NCBI RefSeq assembly: GCF_026153295.1
Contig: NZ_CP110615.1
Coordinates: 1,922,001-1,986,000 of the forward strand
DNA length: 64,000 bases
Source: Rhodococcus antarcticus
Lineage (GTDB): Bacteria; Actinomycetota; Actinomycetes; Mycobacteriales; Mycobacteriaceae
Direction of reading: 5' to 3'
Shown: piece after piece, positions 17,445 through 25,799 of the stretch
How the letters are laid out: each line of letters starts with the position of its first letter
Position numbering within the stretch: the stretch's first letter is position 1
Position numbers and translations under genes: made by a program
Notes under the pieces: model-generated
Seen by the model: the letters and a program-made list of their open reading frames with translations, nothing else
What the model was told of the DNA's origin: nothing
The model's database searches: none

Positions 17445-18896
17445 ATGAGCCACCCGACCCACCCGGACAGCCTGCTGGACGCCACCCCGGAAGGGTCCGA
17501 CCCACGGCTGGCCGCCGCCTTCCCCACCGACTTCACCTGGGGTGCTGCCACGGCGTCGTTCCAGATCGAGGGGGCCACCCACGAGGGTGGTCGCGGACCG
17601 TCCATCTGGGACACCTTCTGCGCCGAGCCGGGCCGGGTGGTCAACGGCGACAACGGCGACGTTGCCGTGGACCACTACCACCGCTACCCCGAGGACGTCG
17701 CCCTCATGGCCCGGCTGGGCCTGGGGGCCTACCGCTTCTCCTTCGCCTGGCCCCGCCTGCTGCCCACCGGCTCCGGCGCCCTGAACCCCGCCGGCGTCGA
17801 CTTCTACGACCGTCTGGTGGACACGCTGCTCGAGGCGGGGATCACTCCGTGCGCCACGCTGTACCACTGGGACCTGCCGCAGGCCCTGCAGGACGCCGGG
17901 GGTTGGCCGGCCCGCGACACCGTGGCGCGCTTCACCGACCACGCGGTGGCCGTGCACGCCCACTTCAGCGACCGGATCCGCCAGTGGGCCACGTTCAACG
18001 AGCCCTGGTGCTCGGCGTTCCTCGGCCACCAGGCCGGGGTGCACGCCCCCGGGGCCACCGACGCCCGGCTGTCCGTCCCCGCGGCGCACCACCTGCTGCT
18101 CGCCCACGGCAGCGCGCTGCAGGCCATCCGGGCCACCTCTGCGGACCCGGGGCAGCTGGGGATCGTTCTCAACCTGCAGCACGTGTCCCCGGAGACCGAC
18201 GATCCCGCCGACGTCGACGCCGCTCGACGGGTGGACGCGGTGCACAACCGGCTGTGGCTGGGGGCCCTGTTCGCCGGTGCCTACCCGCAGGACCTGCTCG
18301 ACGACGTGGCCCCGCTCTCCGGGCTCGACCACGTGCACGACGGCGACCTGCAGACCATCGCGCAGCCCGTGGACTGGGTCGGGCTCAACTACTACTGCCC
18401 CGCCGTGGTCACCGGGAGGCCCGGTCAGTCCGAGCGCGGGGAGGCCGCCGCCGCCTACCCCGGCTGTGAGGACGTGCGGATGGTCGACCGCGGGCGCCCG
18501 ACGACCGACATGGGCTGGGAGGTGGACCCGCAGGGCTTCCGGGACACCCTCGCGATGCTCGGCACCGCCGCCCCGGAGGTCCCGATCCACATCACCGAGA
18601 ACGGCGCGGCGTACCCCGACCAGCTCGTCGACGGGACGGTGCACGACGCTGACCGGGTGGCCTACCTCCGCACCCACCTGGAGGCCCTCGCCCTGGCGCG
18701 GGCGGACGGGATCGACGTGCGCGGCTACTTCGTCTGGTCGCTGCTGGACAACTTCGAGTGGGCCTGGGGCTACGGCAAGCGCTTCGGGGTGGTGCACGTG
18801 GACTACGACACCCAGGTGCGCACGCCCAAGGACAGCGCCCTCTGGTACGCGGGCCTGCTCGCCCACCACCGGGCGCGCTGGGGCCGACGGCCGTGA
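17445..18896 (+). CDS. Family GH1 beta-glucosidase
   Basis: 483 residues, the usual GH1 length. The acid/base glutamate is Glu186 in TFNEPW and the nucleophile is Glu385 in ITENGA. The N-terminal FTWGAATASFQIEG and C-terminal WSLLDNFEWAWGY signatures complete the (beta/alpha)8 active site. There is no signal peptide, so it should hydrolyse imported beta-glucosides such as cellobiose in the cytoplasm. That fits the sugar ABC transporter genes that follow. The ribosome-binding site is weak (GAAGGGCC). It precedes the solute-binding protein by 446 bp and may have its own promoter. Confidence 0.92.
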   Translation: MSHPTHPDSLLDATPEGSDPRLAAAFPTDFTWGAATASFQIEGATHEGGRGPSIWDTFCAEPGRVVNGDNGDVAVDHYHRYPEDVALMARLGLGAYRFSFAWPRLLPTGSGALNPAGVDFYDRLVDTLLEAGITPCATLYHWDLPQALQDAGGWPARDTVARFTDHAVAVHAHFSDRIRQWATFNEPWCSAFLGHQAGVHAPGATDARLSVPAAHHLLLAHGSALQAIRATSADPGQLGIVLNLQHVSPETDDPADVDAARRVDAVHNRLWLGALFAGAYPQDLLDDVAPLSGLDHVHDGDLQTIAQPVDWVGLNYYCPAVVTGRPGQSERGEAAAAYPGCEDVRMVDRGRPTTDMGWEVDPQGFRDTLAMLGTAAPEVPIHITENGAAYPDQLVDGTVHDADRVAYLRTHLEALALARADGIDVRGYFVWSLLDNFEWAWGYGKRFGVVHVDYDTQVRTPKDSALWYAGLLAHHRARWGRRP

Positions 18897-19183
18897 CGGG
18901 GCCCGGCGCTGGTCGGTCGTCCTCGACCCAGAGGTCACCTTCACCGTCCCGCGTCGAAGCCGTGTCCGGATCGTGACCCGCGGTGTGCCCGGGGAGCACC
19001 TCGCCCAGACCGGCCCGGAGGGCGCGGGGACCCGGCCGGGACACCAGGCACCGTCCACGGTGGACTGATCGACTCCGCTCCGATCGTTCTGCGCACCAGC
19101 GTGTTTCCCGTGTTGCGCGAGCCTCCGCGAACAGGAACCGCGGCGGCGGACGGCGCTCGGGGCGCCTCGGTGCGCACGCGACA

Positions 19184-19195
19184 CGGTGATCACCG
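19184..19195. promoter_or_regulatory. Perfect 12-bp palindrome upstream of the sugar transporter promoter
   Basis: CGGTGATCACCG reads identically on both strands and lies 7 bases upstream of the -35 hexamer. It could be a second regulator site; no binder is known. Confidence 0.35.
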
Positions 19196-19201
19196 GGATG
19201 G

Positions 19202-19230
19202 TTGTGAGCGCGGTCACCTCTGTGTACCGT
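19202..19230 (+). promoter_or_regulatory. Promoter with overlapping CRP-like site
   Basis: The -35 TTGTGA (19202-19207) and -10 TACCGT (19225-19230) are separated by 17 bases. TGTGA-N6-TCACC at 19203-19218 overlaps the -35 and matches the actinobacterial CRP/GlxR consensus TGTGA-N6-TCACA in 9 of 10 positions. Binding there would be expected to block or retune the promoter. Confidence 0.55.
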
Positions 19231-19241
19231 CCGGCCTGAGC

Positions 19242-19253
19242 AAAAACGCTTTT
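19242..19253. promoter_or_regulatory. LacI-family operator candidate
   Basis: AAAAACGCTTTT is an A/T-armed inverted repeat around a central CG (AAAA-N-CG-N-TTTT), the typical LacI/GalR half-site layout and striking in such GC-rich DNA. It begins 11 bases after the -10 element, in the initial transcribed region, where repressor binding would block initiation. The likely partner is the LacI gene at the end of this cluster. Confidence 0.6.
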
Positions 19254-19342
19254 ACACACTCTCCACCCGGTCACGACGAAGTGGCCCCGAACGCTGCGCG
19301 TGCCCACGCGACCAGCCGGGGCGGACGAGAAAGGCATGGGGC

Positions 19343-20710
19343 ATGGCTCTCCGCTCCCGAACTCCCCGACGCACGATGGCCATCGCGGGCGTGCTCAGCG
19401 TCGGGCTGCTCGCCAGCGCGTGCGGCGGCAGCAGCAGCGACACCAGCAGCACCGCCTCGGGCGCCTCGAGCGGCGACTGCTCGGCGTACACCCAGTACGG
19501 GGACCTGTCCGGCAAGACCATCAGCGTCTCCGCCGGCATCGTGACCCCCGAGGACACCGCTTACATCGACTCCTACAAGCCGTTCGAGGACTGCACCGGC
19601 GCCAAGGTCACCTACGACGGCAACAAGGACTTCGAGACCCAGATCCTGGTCCGGGCGCGGGCCGGAAACCCCCCGGACATCGCCATCGTCCCGCAGCCCG
19701 GCCTGGTCAAGCAGCTCGTGGCCACCGGGGCCGCCAAGCCCGCCCCCAAGGCCGTCGCCGACAACGTCGACAAGTTCTGGAGCCCCGAGTGGAAGGCGTA
19801 CACCACGGTCGACGGCAAGTACTACGGCGCACCGTCGGGCGCCAGCGTGAAGTCGCTCGTCTGGTACTCCCCCAGCGAGTTCAAGGACAGCGGGTACGCG
19901 GTGCCCACCACCCTCGACGAGCTGAAGACGCTGTCGGACAAGATGGTCTCCGACGGCAAGAAGCCCTGGTGCGCCGGCATCTCGAGCGGTGAGGCCACCG
20001 GTTGGCCGATCACCGACTGGATGGAGGACATGATGCTCCGCTCGGCCGGACCGGCCGAGTACGACAAGTGGGTCAACCACCAGATCGCGTTCAACTCCGC
20101 GGAGCCCACCAAGGCCCTGGACATGGTCGGTGAGTACCTGAAGAACCCGGCCTACGTGAACGGTGGCCTCGGCGACGTCACCTCCATCGCCACCACCACG
20201 TTCCAGGACGGCGGGCTGCCGATCCTCGACGGCACGTGCTCCCTGCACCGCCAGGCCAGCTTCTACGCGGCCAACTGGCCCAAGGGCACCACGGTGGCCG
20301 AGGACGGCGACGTCTTCGCCTTCTACCTGCCCGGCAAGACCGCCGGCGACAAGCCGGTCCTCGGTGGTGGCGAGTTCAACGTCGCCTTCTCCGACCGTCC
20401 GGAGGTCCAGGCTTTCCAGACCTACCTGTCCACCGACACGTGGGCCAACAACAAGGTGGCCGCCACCCCCAACGGCGGCTGGATCAGCGCCAACAAGGGC
20501 TTGGACGCGTCCAAGCTGAGCAGCCCGATCGACAAGCTGTCGGCCGACCTGCTGCAGGACCCGAAGACGGTGTTCCGCTTCGACGGCTCGGACCAGATGC
20601 CGGCCGCCGTGGGCTCCAACTCGTTCTGGAAGCAGGCCACCGCCTGGATCACCGGCCAGAGCACCAAGGACACGGTCGACAACATCGAGGCCTCCTGGCC
20701 GACGTCCTGA
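19343..20710 (+). CDS. Sugar ABC transporter substrate-binding lipoprotein (family 1 SBP)
   Basis: 455 residues. Twin-arginine-like basic residues precede a hydrophobic segment and the lipobox LASAC, followed by a Ser/Gly-rich linker. The mature protein has the two-lobe family 1 extracellular solute-binding fold (VSAGIVTPEDT, then NPPDIAIVPQPG). It should capture an oligosaccharide or glycoside outside the membrane. GAGAAAGG at 19327-19334 selects the ATG at 19343 (8-base spacing). It is the first gene of a binding protein-permease-permease-LacI operon. No ATPase is encoded here, so a shared ATPase (MsiK type) elsewhere is expected. Confidence 0.88.
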   Translation: MALRSRTPRRTMAIAGVLSVGLLASACGGSSSDTSSTASGASSGDCSAYTQYGDLSGKTISVSAGIVTPEDTAYIDSYKPFEDCTGAKVTYDGNKDFETQILVRARAGNPPDIAIVPQPGLVKQLVATGAAKPAPKAVADNVDKFWSPEWKAYTTVDGKYYGAPSGASVKSLVWYSPSEFKDSGYAVPTTLDELKTLSDKMVSDGKKPWCAGISSGEATGWPITDWMEDMMLRSAGPAEYDKWVNHQIAFNSAEPTKALDMVGEYLKNPAYVNGGLGDVTSIATTTFQDGGLPILDGTCSLHRQASFYAANWPKGTTVAEDGDVFAFYLPGKTAGDKPVLGGGEFNVAFSDRPEVQAFQTYLSTDTWANNKVAATPNGGWISANKGLDASKLSSPIDKLSADLLQDPKTVFRFDGSDQMPAAVGSNSFWKQATAWITGQSTKDTVDNIEASWPTS

Positions 20711-20728
20711 CCTGATCTCCGCCGCGGG

Positions 20729-20756
20729 AGGTGGTCCGGCACCCGCCGGACCACCT
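20729..20756 (+). terminator. Intercistronic hairpin after the binding-protein gene
   Basis: A perfect 12-bp stem (20729-20740 with 20745-20756) with a 4-base loop, extendable by a G-U and a G-C pair. Between binding-protein and permease genes, such hairpins usually act as partial terminators or 3' stabilisers that keep binding protein in excess. Confidence 0.6.
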
Positions 20757-20818
20757 TCCGCTCCCCGCACCCCGAGTCCACTCCGCAGCACGGTCCACCC
20801 AGGAGGTGAAGAGCTCCC

Positions 20819-21787
20819 GTGACCACCCTCGAGAAGCTCACCAGCATGGCCGGCGCACTCCTGCTGTTCGGGGCGGTGATGGGGTTGATCCTCTACATCG
20901 CCGGACGGTTCGGCGAGCGCCGGGCCGGCAAGCCCGTCGCGTTCCTGTTCCTGCTGCCCACCGCGCTGCTGGTGGCGGTCGGGCTGGTCTACCCCGCGCT
21001 GCGGACGATCTACCAGTCGTTCTTCGACGCCGGGGGCACCTCGTTCGTCGGGCTCGACAACTTCGCCACCATCTTCACCAGCTCCGACGAGCTCACCGTG
21101 CTGCGCAACACGGTGCTCTGGGTGGTGGTCACCCCGTTCATCGCCACCGCCGTCGGTCTGCTCTACGCGATCCTGGTCGACGGGGCCCGCATGGAGGCCT
21201 TCGCCAAGGCTCTGATCTTCCTGCCCATGGCCATCTCCTTCGTCGGCGCCTCCATCATCTGGAAGTTCATCTACGCCTACCGCCCCGACCAGGCCAACGT
21301 GAAGCAGATCGGCGTGCTGAACCAGATCGTCGTGTGGCTGGGCGGCACACCGGTGAACTGGCTGGTGGGCTCGCCGCTGAACACCCTGCTGCTCATCGTC
21401 ATCCTGATCTGGATCCAGGCCGGCTTCGCCATGACGATCCTCTCGGCGGCGATCAAGGCCATCCCCGGCGACATCGTGGAGGCCGCCCGCCTCGACGGCG
21501 TGACGACGCTCGGCATGTTCCGCTTCGTCACCCTGCCGAGCATCCGGCCGGCGGTGGTCGTCGTGCTCACCACCATCGGCATCGCCACCCTCAAGGTGTT
21601 CGACATCGTCCGCACCGTCACCGGCGGCTCGTTCAACACCAGCGTGGTGGCCTACGAGTTCTACAGCCAGACGTTCTCGTCGTCGAACCAGGGCCTCGGC
21701 TCCGCGCTCGCCGTGCTGCTGTTCGTGCTCGTCATCCCCATCGTCGCCTACAACATCCGCCAGATGCGCGCCACGGAGGCTCGATGA
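20819..21787 (+). CDS. Sugar ABC transporter permease (MalF/AglF-type)
   Basis: 322 residues with about seven hydrophobic segments, and the cytoplasmic EAA loop EAARLDGVTTLGMFRFVTLP (about 221-240) that docks the ATPase. It resembles alpha-glucoside/maltose-type inner-membrane permeases. AGGAGGTGA at 20801-20809 supports the GTG start. The stop overlaps the ATG of the second permease (ATGA). Together they should form the heterodimeric translocation pore for the sugar bound by the lipoprotein upstream. Confidence 0.88.
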   Translation: MTTLEKLTSMAGALLLFGAVMGLILYIAGRFGERRAGKPVAFLFLLPTALLVAVGLVYPALRTIYQSFFDAGGTSFVGLDNFATIFTSSDELTVLRNTVLWVVVTPFIATAVGLLYAILVDGARMEAFAKALIFLPMAISFVGASIIWKFIYAYRPDQANVKQIGVLNQIVVWLGGTPVNWLVGSPLNTLLLIVILIWIQAGFAMTILSAAIKAIPGDIVEAARLDGVTTLGMFRFVTLPSIRPAVVVVLTTIGIATLKVFDIVRTVTGGSFNTSVVAYEFYSQTFSSSNQGLGSALAVLLFVLVIPIVAYNIRQMRATEAR

Positions 21788-22719
21788 CCACCTTCACGCC
21801 GCCCCCCGTCCTCGAGAAGAAGAACGACCCCCCGGTCCCGCCCCCGCCCCTGTCGGGCAGCGAGGTCGCCGAGAGCGCGGCCAAGCGGCTCTCCCGGCCG
21901 TGGGCCACCGCCGCCGCGCTGATCATCGCGGTGCTGTGGACCATCCCGACGTTCGGGCTGCTGGTGTCCTCGTTCCGCCCCGAGAAGCTGACGAAGACCA
22001 CCGGCTGGTGGACGTTCTTCAGCAACCCCACCGTCACCCTGGACAACTACCGGGCGGTGCTCACCACCGAGGGGTCCTCCGGGCTGGGCAAGTACGTCAT
22101 CAACTCCTTCATCATCGTGATCCCCTCGGTGGTGATCCCGCTGGTGCTGGCCACGCTCGCGGCGTACGCGTTCGCCTGGGTGAAGTTCCCGGGCCGCAAC
22201 GTGCTGTTCATCGCCGTCTTCGCGCTGCAGATCGTGCCCATCCAGGTCACCCTGCTGCCGCTGCTCAAGCTCTACGTCAAGGGTGACCTGGTCGGTTTCC
22301 CCGCCATCTGGATCTCGCACTCCATCTTCGCGCTGCCGCTGGCCATCTTCTTGCTGCACAACTTCATGCGGGAGATCCCCGCGGAGCTCATCGAGGCGGC
22401 CCGGGTCGACGGTGCCGGGCACGTCAAGATCCTCACGGCGGTGCTGCTGCCCCTGCTCAAGCCGGCCATCGCGGCCTTCGGGATCTTCCAGTTCCTGTGG
22501 GTCTGGAACGACCTCCTGGTCGCCCTCGTGTTCGCCGGGGGCGGCAGCGACGTCGCCCCGATCACGAAGGGCCTCGCCGACCTCTCCGGCACCCGCGACT
22601 CGGCCTGGCACCTGCTCTCGGCCGGCGCGCTGGTCGCCATCATCGTGCCGGTGGTCGTGTTCCTCTCGCTGCAGCGGTACTTCGTGCGCGGCTTGCTGGC
22701 GGGCGGGCTCAAGGGCTGA
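21784..22719 (+). CDS. Sugar ABC transporter permease (MalG/AglG-type)
   Basis: 311 residues. A proline-rich cytoplasmic N-terminus of about 40 residues is followed by six transmembrane segments. The EAA loop reads ELIEAARVDGAGHVKILTAV (about 200-219). It ends in the family-typical RGLLAGGLKG. It is the second pore subunit, translationally coupled to the first through a 4-base ATGA overlap. A 75-bp gap separates it from the LacI regulator. Confidence 0.88.
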   Translation: MTTFTPPPVLEKKNDPPVPPPPLSGSEVAESAAKRLSRPWATAAALIIAVLWTIPTFGLLVSSFRPEKLTKTTGWWTFFSNPTVTLDNYRAVLTTEGSSGLGKYVINSFIIVIPSVVIPLVLATLAAYAFAWVKFPGRNVLFIAVFALQIVPIQVTLLPLLKLYVKGDLVGFPAIWISHSIFALPLAIFLLHNFMREIPAELIEAARVDGAGHVKILTAVLLPLLKPAIAAFGIFQFLWVWNDLLVALVFAGGGSDVAPITKGLADLSGTRDSAWHLLSAGALVAIIVPVVVFLSLQRYFVRGLLAGGLKG

Positions 22720-22794
22720 CCCCCGCCGGCCGCGCCCCGCGCCGGCCTCCACCCAGGGGCCCGGTCCCCCGGTCGGCGCGACCCAGGAGGAACC

Positions 22795-23859
22795 ATCCCC
22801 ACCATCCACGACGTTGCCCGGGAGGCCGGCGTCTCCATCGGCACGGTGTCCCGGGCGCTGCGTGGGCTCGACCGCGTCAACGCCGACACCCGGGCGCGGG
22901 TGCTGCTGGCGGCCAGCACCCTGGGCTACGTCGCCTCGCCCGCCGCCTCGAGCCTGGCCACCGGCCGGACCATGACCATCGGGGTGGTCGTCCCGTACGT
23001 GACCCGGTGGTACTTCGCGAACGTGGTCGAGGGTGCGGAGGCGCTGTGCCGGTCGCACGGGTACGACCTGCTGCTCTACGGCCTCGGTGAGCAGGTGGAC
23101 GTGGCTCGTCGGCTCACCGCCATCGCGACCCTGCACAAGCGGGTCGACGCGGTGCTGGTGCTCAACCTCGCCCTCGACGGCCCCGAGGTCGACGTGCTGC
23201 GCAACCTCTCGGTGCCGGTGGCCCTGGTGGGTTCCACGGTCACCGGGCTGGGCAGCGTGAGCGTGGACGACGTGCAGGTCGCCCGCACCGCCACCGAGCA
23301 CCTGATCGGCCTCGGCCACACCCGCATCGCGCACATGGGCGGGCTCGCCGAGGACGCGTTCCACTTCCCCACCCCGCACGACCGCTTCGCCGGCTACCTC
23401 GGAGCCCTCGCCGACGCCGGGCTGCCCGCGGACCCGGCCCTGGACGTCTACGGCGGCTGGTCGGTCCAAGGTGGGTCCGCGGCCATGGACGTGCTGCTCG
23501 CGCTGCCCGCACGTCGACGGCCGACCGCGGTGTTCGCCAGCTCGGACGAGATGGCCATGGGGGCGCTGTCCTCGGCCCGGCGCCACGGTGTGCGGGTGCC
23601 CGCCGACCTCTCGGTTGTCGGGGTCGACGACCACGAGATGGCCGAGTACCTGGACCTCACGACCGTGCGCCAGCCGGTCCCCGAGCAGGGGCGGATCGCC
23701 GCCCAGCTGCTGCTCGACGAGCTGGAGGGACGAACCCCTCGCGGGGGGTCGTCCGCGCGGACGGTCTCCACCGAGCTGGTCGTCCGGGGCACGACGGGTC
23801 CGGCTCCGACGCCGGCGGACCCCCGGCTCACGCGGTCGCACCGGAGCTCGCCGACCTAG
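22795..23859 (+). CDS. LacI-family transcriptional regulator with apparent ATC start codon
   Basis: 354 residues if translation begins at ATC 22795. The N-terminal helix-turn-helix (TIHDVAREAGVSIGTVSRAL) and the periplasmic-binding-protein-like effector domain are intact. No ATG, GTG or TTG lies in frame between the preceding gene and the recognition helix. The first canonical codon, GTG 22846, is inside the helix-turn-helix and would destroy DNA binding. AGGAGG at 22785-22790 sits 4 bases before ATC CCC ACC ATC, exactly where other LacI proteins begin M-P-T-I. Either a rare AUC start is used or an ATG was mutated or misread. The protein should repress the glycoside cluster through the 19242 operator. 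Confidence 0.8.
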   Translation: MPTIHDVAREAGVSIGTVSRALRGLDRVNADTRARVLLAASTLGYVASPAASSLATGRTMTIGVVVPYVTRWYFANVVEGAEALCRSHGYDLLLYGLGEQVDVARRLTAIATLHKRVDAVLVLNLALDGPEVDVLRNLSVPVALVGSTVTGLGSVSVDDVQVARTATEHLIGLGHTRIAHMGGLAEDAFHFPTPHDRFAGYLGALADAGLPADPALDVYGGWSVQGGSAAMDVLLALPARRRPTAVFASSDEMAMGALSSARRHGVRVPADLSVVGVDDHEMAEYLDLTTVRQPVPEQGRIAAQLLLDELEGRTPRGGSSARTVSTELVVRGTTGPAPTPADPRLTRSHRSSPT

Positions 23860-23862
23860 GCC

Positions 23863-24495
23863 TCAGCCGTTCGCGCGGACCCACTCCTCGAGGTGCGGGG
23901 CCTCGGTGCCGATCGTGGTGCCGTCGCCGTGCCCGGTGTGCACGGCCGTCTCGACGGGCAGGGCGAACAGGCGGTCACGGATCGAGCCGATGATGGTGCC
24001 GAAGTCGGAGTAGGAGCGTCCGGTGGCGCCGGGTCCGCCCTGGAACAGGGTGTCCCCGGTGAACAGCAGGCCGGCCTCGGGAACGTGCAGGCAGGTGCTG
24101 CCGGGCGAGTGGCCCGGGGTGTGCAGCGCGTGGACCTCGGTGCCGCCCACGGTGATCCGCTGGCCGTCGGTGAGCGCGGCGTGGGCGACGCCCGGGTGGG
24201 TCATCTCCCACAGCACGTCGTCGGCGGGGTTCAGCAGCACGGGCGCGTCGAGGGTGCGGCCGAGCTCGGGGGCCACCGTGACGTGGTCGTCGTGGCCGTG
24301 CGTGCACACCACCGCGACCACGGTGCGCCCCGCGACGGCCGCCACGATCGGCTGGGCGGCGTGGGCGGCGTCGACCACCAGCACCTCGTCGTCGTCCCCG
24401 AGCAGCCAGACGTTGTTGTCCACCTCCCAGGTCCCGCCGTCGAGGCTGAAGGTGCCGGAGGTGACCACGCGGTCGACCCGGAAGGTGCCGGCCAT
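23863..24495 (-). CDS. MBL-fold metallo-hydrolase (candidate S-formylmycothiol hydrolase)
   Basis: 210 residues with the metallo-beta-lactamase zinc motif THGHDDH (about 65-71), a TPGHSPGS segment, GDTLF and a C-terminal HTGHGDG, giving a complete binuclear metal site of the glyoxalase II subfamily. Its ATG overlaps the mscR stop by one base, so the pair is translationally coupled. The same pairing is, as I recall, present as Rv2259-Rv2260. Hydrolysis of the S-formylmycothiol made by MscR is a reasonable inference, but unproven here. It is convergent with the LacI gene, with 3 bases between them. Confidence 0.78.
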   Translation of the reverse strand: MAGTFRVDRVVTSGTFSLDGGTWEVDNNVWLLGDDDEVLVVDAAHAAQPIVAAVAGRTVVAVVCTHGHDDHVTVAPELGRTLDAPVLLNPADDVLWEMTHPGVAHAALTDGQRITVGGTEVHALHTPGHSPGSTCLHVPEAGLLFTGDTLFQGGPGATGRSYSDFGTIIGSIRDRLFALPVETAVHTGHGDGTTIGTEAPHLEEWVRANG

Positions 24496-25604
24496 CAGAG
24501 CGCCGGGCCCGAGAGCTCGACGACCGAGCGCAGCACGCCCCCGCTGTGCATGGTCCGGAAGGCCTGCTCCACCGCGTCCAGCGCGATCCGCTCGGTGACG
24601 AACTTCTCCAGCGGCAGCCGGCCCTGCTTCCACAGGTCGACCAGCATCGGGAAGTCCCGCTCGGGCAGGCAGTCGCCGTACCAGGAGGACTTGAGCGCGC
24701 CACCGCGGCCGAAGATGTCGATCATCGGGACGTCGACCACCAGGTCGGGGGTGGGCACGCCCACGAGGACGACGGTGCCGGCGAGGTCGCGGGCGTAGAA
24801 GGCGGCCTTCCACGTCTCCGGGCGGCCCACGGCGTCGATGACCACGTCGGCCCCGAAGCCACCGGTGAGCTCCTGCACGGCCTCGACGAGGCCGTCGTGG
24901 TCGAGGTCGGTGCTGTTGACCGTGTGGGTGGCCCCGAAGTCGGTGGCCCACGCCAGCTTCTGGTCGTCCCGGTCGATCGCGATGATGGTGCTCGCCCCGG
25001 CCAGGCGGGCCCCGGCGATGGCCGCGTCGCCCACACCGCCGCAGCCGATGACGGCGACGGAGTCACCGCGACCCACACCGCCGGTGTTCACCGCAGCGCC
25101 GAGGCCGGCCATCACGCCGCAGCCGAGCAGCCCGACGACGGCCGGGTCGGAGGACGGGTCGACCTTGGTGCACTGCCCCTCGTGGACCAGCGTCTTGTCC
25201 GCGAACGCCCCGATGCCCAGCGCCGCGGTCAGCTCGGTGCCGTCCTCCAGCGTCATCTTCTGCGCCGCGTTGTGGGTGGTGAAGCAGAACCAGGGCTCAC
25301 CGCGCCGGCAGGCCCGACAGTCCCCGCACACCGCGCGCCAGTTGAGGACCACGAAGTCGCCGACCTCGACGTGCGTGACGCCCTCGCCGACGGTCTCCAC
25401 CACGCCCGCGGCCTCGTGTCCCAGCAGGAAGGGGAAATCGTCGTTGATGCCGCCCTCGCGGTAGGTCAGGTCCGTGTGGCACACCCCGCACGACTGCACC
25501 GCCACGACCACCTCGCCGGGACCGGGGTCGGGGACGACCACCGTCACGAGCTCCACCGGGGCACCCTTGCTGCGGGCGATCACTCCACGAACCTGCTGCG
25601 GCAC
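24495..25604 (-). CDS. mscR: S-(hydroxymethyl)mycothiol dehydrogenase (zinc alcohol dehydrogenase family)
   Basis: 369 residues. Catalytic-zinc ligands appear in CGVCHTD and GHEAAG, and structural-zinc cysteines in [11 protein letters not shown]. The NAD-binding [12 protein letters not shown] is near residue 200. The sequence follows mycobacterial MscR closely through [23 protein letters not shown]-type blocks. It oxidises the adduct of formaldehyde with mycothiol to S-formylmycothiol, and MscR-type enzymes also reduce S-nitrosomycothiol. A GGAG-like site upstream supports the GTG at 25604. It is the first gene of a two-gene formaldehyde-detoxification operon and implies a mycothiol-making organism. 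Confidence 0.9.
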   Translation of the reverse strand: MPQQVRGVIARSKGAPVELVTVVVPDPGPGEVVVAVQSCGVCHTDLTYREGGINDDFPFLLGHEAAGVVETVGEGVTHVEVGDFVVLNWRAVCGDCRACRRGEPWFCFTTHNAAQKMTLEDGTELTAALGIGAFADKTLVHEGQCTKVDPSSDPAVVGLLGCGVMAGLGAAVNTGGVGRGDSVAVIGCGGVGDAAIAGARLAGASTIIAIDRDDQKLAWATDFGATHTVNSTDLDHDGLVEAVQELTGGFGADVVIDAVGRPETWKAAFYARDLAGTVVLVGVPTPDLVVDVPMIDIFGRGGALKSSWYGDCLPERDFPMLVDLWKQGRLPLEKFVTERIALDAVEQAFRTMHSGGVLRSVVELSGPAL

Positions 25605-25799
25605 TGCGGTCTCCCTCGTCGGTCTGCTGGGTTGTGCGCAGCCTATCTGTGCACAGCTGCGCACGTCAGGATCTGTGGACCCGTTCGGACCCCGCGTGCG
25701 CGCGCGCCGCCCGGACCTGCCCGCGGGAGTGCCCACCTGTCGGCGACGCGCGCCCGATTGCCCCCCGCCCCCCGGCCCCGCTCCCGACAGGCTGGACCC

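Larger units (their letters stand above)
18897..19342 (+). other. 446-bp regulatory intergenic region of the glycoside cluster
   Basis: No convincing gene is present. The 3' third holds a perfect 12-bp palindrome (19184-19195), a CRP-like site, a -35/-10 pair and a LacI-type operator, all listed separately. The 5' part contains only a short GTCCAC-G-GTGGAC inverted repeat near 19055. No strong terminator hairpin follows the glucosidase, so read-through into the transporter genes is possible. Confidence 0.55.

Noticed and set aside
16503-18896. Extending the glucosidase upstream along its open frame
   Set aside because: The upstream codons lie antisense to the DUF4192 gene. ATG 17445 gives the normal GH1 N-terminus.
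22846-23859. GTG 22846 as the start of the LacI gene
   Set aside because: It lies inside the recognition helix and would remove DNA binding. The well-placed AGGAGG points to 22795.
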